Assembly (NCBI RefSeq): GCF_900103445.1
Contig: NZ_FNHS01000015.1
Location: forward strand, 1-64,000
From: Methylobacterium phyllostachyos
GTDB lineage: Bacteria; Pseudomonadota; Alphaproteobacteria; Rhizobiales; Beijerinckiaceae
Direction: 5' to 3'
DNA length: 64,000 nt
Positions 59,851 to 64,000 of the stretch are shown here, in pieces; positions within the stretch are counted from its first letter, which is position 1, and every line of letters starts with the position of its first letter. Both the position numbers and the translations under genes were made by a program. Below the pieces are notes generated by a model. It saw nothing but the letters and a program-made list of their open reading frames with translations, made no database searches and was not told where the DNA came from.

Positions 59851-61197
59851 ATGGACATGCCGACCGTCGCGATCGTCGGGAGGCCGAACGTCGGCAAATC
59901 GACCCTGTTCAACCGCCTCGTGGGCAAGAAGCTCGCGCTGGTCGATGACCGCCCGGGCGTGACCCGCGACCGGCGCGAGGGTGACGTCACCTTCGGCGGC
60001 CTCCAGTTCCGGGTGATCGACACCGCCGGCCTTGAGGAAGCGGACGAGAAGACCCTCACCGGCCGGATGCGGATGCAGACCGAGGCGGCGATCCTGGCCG
60101 CCGACGTGGTGCTGTTCGTGATCGATGCTCGCGCTGGTGTGCTGCCGGCCGACCAGCCCTTCGCCGAACTGGTGCGCCGGGCCGGCTGCCCGGTGATCCT
60201 GATCGCCAACAAGGCCGAGGGCGGCACCGGTCTCGCCGGGGCCTACGAGGCCTTCACCCTCGGGCTCGGCGACCCGATCCCGTTTTCGGCGGAGCACGGC
60301 GAGGGCCTGGGCGAGTTGCACGAGGCGCTCAAGGGCGTCCTGCCCCAGCGTGACGACGAAGATGAAGACGCCGACGCCCCCGGCGGCCGTTCCCTCAAGG
60401 TTGCCATCGTCGGCCGGCCGAATGCCGGCAAGTCGACCCTGATCAACCGCATGCTCGGCGAGGAGAGGCTGCTCGTCGGCCCCGAGGCCGGCATCACCCG
60501 CGACTCGATCTCTCTGGACTGGGAGTGGCGCGGGCGGCGGATCAAGCTCCACGACACGGCGGGCATGCGCCGCCGGGCCCGGATCGACGACAAACTCGAA
60601 AAACTCGCGGTCTCGGACGGCTTGCGCGCCGTGCGCTTCGCCGAGGTGGTGGTGGTGCTCCTCGACGCCACGATCCCGTTCGAGAAGCAGGATCTCACCA
60701 TCGTCGATCTCGTGGAGAGCGAGGGCCGCGCTTTGGTGATCGGCCTCAACAAGTGGGACCTCGTGGCCGACCAGCCGGGTCTGCTCAAGCAGTTGCGCGA
60801 GGATTGCACCCGGCTGCTGCCGCAGGTGCGCGGCGTTGCGGTGGTGCCGCTCTCCGGGCTGGCCGGCGACGGTGTCGACAAGCTGATGCAGGCGGTGGTC
60901 CAGGCCTCGGAGGTCTGGGACCGGCGCATCTCGACCTCGCGCATCAACGACTGGCTGAACGAGGCGACCTCGCGCAATCCGCCCCCGGCGGTGTCGGGCC
61001 GGCGGATCAAGATCCGCTACGCCACGCAGGTGAAGAGCCGGCCGCCGCATTTCGCGCTGTTCGGCAACCAGCTGAACGCCCTGCCGAAATCCTACACCCG
61101 CTACCTCGTGAACGGCCTGCGCGAGGCGTTCGACCTGCCGGGCACGCCGATTCGCCTGTCCTTGCGGACCTCGCAGAACCCGTTCGACAAGGGCTGA
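59851..61197 (+). CDS. der: Ribosome-assembly GTPase Der (EngA)
   Basis: 448-residue GTPase with two consecutive G domains, needed for 50S subunit maturation. G1 of domain 1 is GRPNVGKSTLFN (residue about 10), G3 DTAGLEE, G4 NKAE; domain 2 has GRPNAGKSTLIN (about 190), DTAGMRR and NKWDLV. The C-terminal KH-like domain ends SLRTSQNPFDKG. Normal length. A family A repeat follows the stop. Confidence 0.96.
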   Translation: MDMPTVAIVGRPNVGKSTLFNRLVGKKLALVDDRPGVTRDRREGDVTFGGLQFRVIDTAGLEEADEKTLTGRMRMQTEAAILAADVVLFVIDARAGVLPADQPFAELVRRAGCPVILIANKAEGGTGLAGAYEAFTLGLGDPIPFSAEHGEGLGELHEALKGVLPQRDDEDEDADAPGGRSLKVAIVGRPNAGKSTLINRMLGEERLLVGPEAGITRDSISLDWEWRGRRIKLHDTAGMRRRARIDDKLEKLAVSDGLRAVRFAEVVVVLLDATIPFEKQDLTIVDLVESEGRALVIGLNKWDLVADQPGLLKQLREDCTRLLPQVRGVAVVPLSGLAGDGVDKLMQAVVQASEVWDRRISTSRINDWLNEATSRNPPPAVSGRRIKIRYATQVKSRPPHFALFGNQLNALPKSYTRYLVNGLREAFDLPGTPIRLSLRTSQNPFDKG

Positions 61198-61221
61198 TCC
61201 GGGATACCGGGCGAATCGCGC

Positions 61222-61312
61222 CGTCCTTGCGAGCGGAGCGAAGCAACCCAGTCGGCGCTACGTTCACGGATGTCGCGCAACCGCGGGTCCCTTCTCCCCG
61301 GGCGTGATGACG
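61222..61312. repeat. Intergenic palindromic repeat, family A (copy 3)
   Basis: Starts CGTCCTTGCGAGCGGAGCG and ends GGGCGTGATGACGG; more diverged in the right arm than the copy at 13330. It lies between convergent der and the YbdK-type ligase gene. Confidence 0.65.
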
Positions 61313-61346
61313 GTGCGAGTCTTCAGCCGAGGTTCCGCAAGCCCCT

Positions 61347-62465
61347 TCAGCGGGCCGCCTTTGCAATCCAGTCCACTGCCGCTGCCAGCGCGGCGCGCTC
61401 GTCCTTCCCTTCAGCCAGCGCGCCTTCGTAGGCAGCGAGCTGGCCGTCCGCGCTCGTTCCCTCCGTGACGATGGTCCGGGCGCGGTCGACGTCGGCGGCG
61501 CAGTCCAGGGCTTCGGCATCCTCCTCCACCAGGGCGAGCACCGCTTCCAGCGCCTCAGCGAACGGAACGGCTTCGCCCCGCGCCTCATCGATCAGCGTCG
61601 CCTGGACACCGCTGTGCTGGGCGCGCCAGAGATTCTCCGAAGCCAGGGCCCGCGAGACGCCGTCGAGCCCGGCATGGAGGTCCGGCCGGCGCACACAGAG
61701 CCGCACGAGGCAGCGGAACAGCGCGGCGATGCAGAGCGAATCGTCGAGCCGCGTGCAGGCATCGGCGATGCGCAGTTCCAGGGTCGGGAACTTGATCGAG
61801 GGGCGCAGGGACCACCACAGGAAGCTTGCATCCGCGATGGCGCCCGAGCGGGTCATGATGTCCACGAATCGCGCATGGGCGGCCGAGTCCGAAAAAATCT
61901 CCGGCAGGCCGGTGCGGGGCAACTCGCCGAACACGCTGAGCCGGTAGGCGCGCAAGCCCGTCGCCTCGCCCTGCCAGAACGGCGAGGAGGCCGACAGGGC
62001 GAGCAGCAGCGACTGGAACGGCAGCAGCCGGTTCATCAGGTCGATGCGGGCGTCCGGGTCCGGCACCTCCACGTGAACATGCATGCCGCAGATCAGCGCT
62101 CGCCGGGCCGCGATGCCGACATCCGACAGGATGCCCTGGTAGCGCGCCCCGTCGGTGGCAGTCTGGCGCGACCAGCGGGCCAGGGGATGGGTGCCGCAGG
62201 CCAAAAGCAGCAGGCCGTTCTCGGCAGCGATGCCGGCGAGCTGCGCCCGCTGGCCGCCAAGGTTCTCCCGGGCGGCCGCCACGTCGGTGAGCGGCGGTGT
62301 GCAGACCTCGACCTGCGCGGCCACCAGCTCGCGCCCGGTCTCGGGCAGCTCGGCCTCTACCCGCGCGTGGAAGGCCGCGAGGTCGCCACGCGGCGTGCCG
62401 CGGGTCTCGGCATCGGCGAGGAAGTATTCCTCCTCGATGCCGAAGCGGTAGCTGGGGGCGCTCAT
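61347..62465 (-). CDS. ybdK: YbdK-type carboxylate-amine ligase (GCS2 family)
   Basis: 372-residue glutamate-cysteine-ligase-like enzyme. Motifs: FGIEEEYFLAD at the start, GTHPLARW, CGMHVHVEVPD, LPFQSLLLALSASSPFWQG, SLRPSIKFPTLELRIADACTRLDDS. YbdK has weak gamma-glutamylcysteine synthetase activity; the physiological product is unclear. Length is usual. Confidence 0.9.
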   Translation of the reverse strand: MSAPSYRFGIEEEYFLADAETRGTPRGDLAAFHARVEAELPETGRELVAAQVEVCTPPLTDVAAARENLGGQRAQLAGIAAENGLLLLACGTHPLARWSRQTATDGARYQGILSDVGIAARRALICGMHVHVEVPDPDARIDLMNRLLPFQSLLLALSASSPFWQGEATGLRAYRLSVFGELPRTGLPEIFSDSAAHARFVDIMTRSGAIADASFLWWSLRPSIKFPTLELRIADACTRLDDSLCIAALFRCLVRLCVRRPDLHAGLDGVSRALASENLWRAQHSGVQATLIDEARGEAVPFAEALEAVLALVEEDAEALDCAADVDRARTIVTEGTSADGQLAAYEGALAEGKDERAALAAAVDWIAKAAR

Positions 62466-62534
62466 CGTGGTCTCCGGCGGTCCAGCCCATGGAGATAGCG
62501 GGCGCAGCGATTGTTTCGACGGCTGCGGATGCCG

Positions 62535-62960
62535 CTATGCGGAATGCACCGGAACGCCAAGGACGCGGGAGACGCTCGCCATCTTGTCGTCGAAGGTGAT
62601 CAACGTCGCCGAGACGCGCCGGCAGAGAGCGATGTTGAGGGCGTCGGGCGTCCGGAGCGTCAGATCGAGCCGTCGGAGGAACGAAGCGGCGGCGGCAACG
62701 TCGGAGGCAGCGAGATCGACACGTTCCGCAACATCGTCGAGCCATTGGTCCAGAGCAGCGAAGGCAGCCCTGGCGTGGTCGCGCCCAATCTCGCCCGTTC
62801 GCACCCGCCGCCCCAGGGCCGAGGCGAACTCAGCCGTGGCGAAGTCGCTGACGACAGGGATGGGAGCCAGAGTCCTGAAGAGGGCGTCCGCGCGTGCCGT
62901 CAGCGCATCATCCGTCAGCAGCGCGACGAGAACACTGGCGTCGAGATAAGCCCTTACCAC
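62535..62960 (-). CDS. vapC: PIN-domain toxin (VapC-like)
   Basis: 141-residue putative ribonuclease. The four acidic PIN residues are visible: Asp in AYLDASVLVALL, Glu in TAEFASALGRR, Asp in TPDALNIALC and Asp in TFDDKMA. The GTG start at 62958-62960 overlaps the last codons of the antitoxin gene, giving translational coupling. Forms a type II toxin-antitoxin pair. Confidence 0.9.
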   Translation of the reverse strand: MVRAYLDASVLVALLTDDALTARADALFRTLAPIPVVSDFATAEFASALGRRVRTGEIGRDHARAAFAALDQWLDDVAERVDLAASDVAAAASFLRRLDLTLRTPDALNIALCRRVSATLITFDDKMASVSRVLGVPVHSA

Positions 62961-63202
62961 TCGTCGTCGCGCAGACGGCTGACGAGTCGCCCGGCATTGT
63001 CTCCGGCCGTCGTCATCGGCACCCGGCGAGCCGCCAGCCAATCGAGGTCGGAACCCTGTATCGGGCGTCCATGGGTGCGGATCGGATTAAGCGTCGCCAC
63101 AGGGCGACCATCGCGGGTGATCACGACGCCTTCGCCCGCAAGCGCGCGATCGATCAGATCGGCAAGGTTCTGCGTCGCGTCCTGAACGCTGTGCTCGCTC
63201 AT
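62954..63202 (-). CDS. Phd/YefM-type antitoxin
   Basis: 82 residues. N-terminal Phd-like DNA-binding domain: SVQDATQNLADLIDRALAGEGVVITRDGRPVATLNPI. The C-terminal tail (about 35 residues, acidic end DDEW) should wrap the PIN toxin. ATG at 63200-63202 was preferred to the longer open frame. Expected to autorepress the pair with the toxin. Confidence 0.88.
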   Translation of the reverse strand: MSEHSVQDATQNLADLIDRALAGEGVVITRDGRPVATLNPIRTHGRPIQGSDLDWLAARRVPMTTAGDNAGRLVSRLRDDEW

Positions 63203-63243
63203 AGGCGGACGATAGGAAACGGACCCAACGCTTGTCCAGCTGT

Positions 63244-63654
63244 TCAGCCCGCCCGCAGCGCCCCGCCGACAAGCCAAGCGGGATCGAACCAGCGATCGGC
63301 CTCGCCGTCATAGGGCAGACGCGTGATGTCCCAGTTCTGGATGTACTTGGCATAGACATTCCACACCGCGATCCCGCCGCCGACGAAGATCCGCCGGCCA
63401 GGATAGCGCTTGAGCACCTGCTCCGGGTCCTCGTGGCTGCGGATCACATCGATGGTGCGGTCCTTGAAGGCGAATTCGGGGACCGAGGCCACGGTCTTCG
63501 GCCCGGCGATCAGCACGTGGCCCATGGTCAGCGCAAAGAAGCGCGTCACGTCCTCCACGAAGAGCGGGTCGGTGTTGCCCTCCCAGGGCAGGTGCCCGTT
63601 CAGGCCGAGCTGGCCCCGCAGGCCGATCGCACAGATGCAGCGGACGTCGATCAT
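63244..63654 (-). CDS. Short dihydrofolate-reductase-like protein
   Basis: 136 residues, about 25 shorter than usual FolA. It retains CAIGLRGQLGLNGHLPWE at the start and RRIFVGGGIAVWNVYAKYIQNWDITRLPYDGEADRWFDP at the end, with HVLIAGPKT in the middle. The segment between the Pro-Trp motif and the helix is shortened. ATG at 63652-63654 used; an in-frame TTG is four codons earlier. Whether it reduces dihydrofolate is uncertain. Confidence 0.75.
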   Translation of the reverse strand: MIDVRCICAIGLRGQLGLNGHLPWEGNTDPLFVEDVTRFFALTMGHVLIAGPKTVASVPEFAFKDRTIDVIRSHEDPEQVLKRYPGRRIFVGGGIAVWNVYAKYIQNWDITRLPYDGEADRWFDPAWLVGGALRAG

Positions 63655-63669
63655 CGCAAATCCCAAACT

Positions 63670-63712
63670 CGGCGGGCTCTGCCCGCCACCCGCCGGGGCC
63701 TCAGGCCCCGGA
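63670..63712. repeat. Paired hairpins, partial family C repeat
   Basis: Two perfect stems, GGCGGGCTCTGCCCGCC and CCGGGGCCTCAGGCCCCGG, stand side by side between the SDR stop and the DHFR-like start. They resemble the inner hairpins of the family C repeats and may terminate the SDR transcript. Confidence 0.55.
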
Positions 63713-63717
63713 CCCCT

Positions 63718-64000
63718 TTACTCGGGCGCGCGGAAGCGCAGCACCCGGTCGGCGGGGAAATCGTAGAGCGCACCGGTCTCGGTCCAGTCCGGGCTGGCGA
63801 GGCGCACGAAGTGGGGCGCCAGCTCCTCCGGGGTCCGGAGCGTCTCGGGATCCTCGCCGGGCATGGCCGAGCGGCGCATGCCGGTCCGCAGGGGGCCCGG
63901 GTTGACGAGCATCGCCCGGATGGCCGTGCTCTCGTTCTCGGCCGCGTAGGTGCGCACCAGGGCCTCCAGCGCCGCCTTGGAGACCGAGTAGGGTCCCCAA
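63718..64000 (-). CDS. Short-chain dehydrogenase/reductase (partial, C-terminal part)
   Basis: About 93 residues from the C-terminal half; the start lies beyond base 64000. The visible part begins with the SDR catalytic motif W-G-P-Y-S-V-S-K (Tyr and Lys of the active site), then AMLVNPGPLRTGMRR, a typical SDR cofactor-side motif. Substrate unknown. Confidence 0.85.
   Translation of the reverse strand, partial: WGPYSVSKAALEALVRTYAAENESTAIRAMLVNPGPLRTGMRRSAMPGEDPETLRTPEELAPHFVRLASPDWTETGALYDFPADRVLRFRAPE

Overview
The window is about 64 kb of very GC-rich chromosomal DNA that reads as an alphaproteobacterium of the Hyphomicrobiales, most likely Methylobacterium/Methylorubrum. The call rests on gene content recognised by eye: an Omp25-type porin with the Ala-Ala-Asp-Leu-Pro start, MucR, SdhE, NnrU, an extensin-like LAS peptidase, a GTTC-N7-GTTC LexA box, and dispersed palindromic repeats typical of this order. 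No species-level assignment is possible without a search. No tRNA, rRNA, CRISPR array, prophage or insertion sequence was seen.

Layout. 1-1572: 5' part of tuf and an outer-membrane porin. 1839-9539: the C-P lyase operon phnG-H-I-J-(GNAT)-K-L-M-N on the minus strand, with its GntR regulator phnF divergent. 9573-16418: housekeeping genes (mfd, sdhE, qor, pncA, small proteins). 16610-24069: dinB under an SOS box, then a second phosphonate block in which a GT21 glycosyltransferase, a DUF1045 protein, a hexapeptide transferase and phnC-D-E-E run in one direction. 24325-29591: a very large autotransporter carrying a PAP2 phosphatase domain, divergent from a Pit phosphate transporter. 29695-37193: MucR, AraC and LysR regulators, an MFS carrier, and a CoA-transferase/HMG-CoA-lyase-like pair. 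37194-43228: LemA and TPM proteins, then a tightly overlapped glycosyltransferase / 3Fe-4S ferredoxin / ferredoxin reductase / cytochrome P450 cassette. 43282-43297: a perfect 16-bp ParB-type parS palindrome. 43809-52152: extensin-like lipoprotein, amidase, AI-2E family permease, moaE, a tandem gamma-carbonic-anhydrase-like protein, an old yellow enzyme and a zinc alcohol dehydrogenase. 52768-64000: a three-PAS soluble chemoreceptor, an SRAP protein, several unknown small genes, a PPOX flavoprotein, NnrU, a TPR protein with der, YbdK-type ligase, a Phd/PIN toxin-antitoxin pair, a short DHFR-like gene and a truncated SDR.

How it works together. About a third of the window concerns phosphorus acquisition: import of phosphonates (PhnCDE), C-P bond cleavage (PhnG-N), a surface phosphatase, phosphate uptake (Pit), and a glycosyltransferase family known in relatives to make phosphorus-free glycolipids. 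A good PhoB-type box precedes phnG and lies on top of the phnF translation start; weaker candidates precede the GT21 gene, phnC and pit.

The most notable observations are a 198-bp palindromic repeat inserted in frame near the start of phnJ, the parS site, the PAP2-autotransporter fusion with an altered first motif, and the GT/Fd/FdR/P450 cassette, whose product is unknown.
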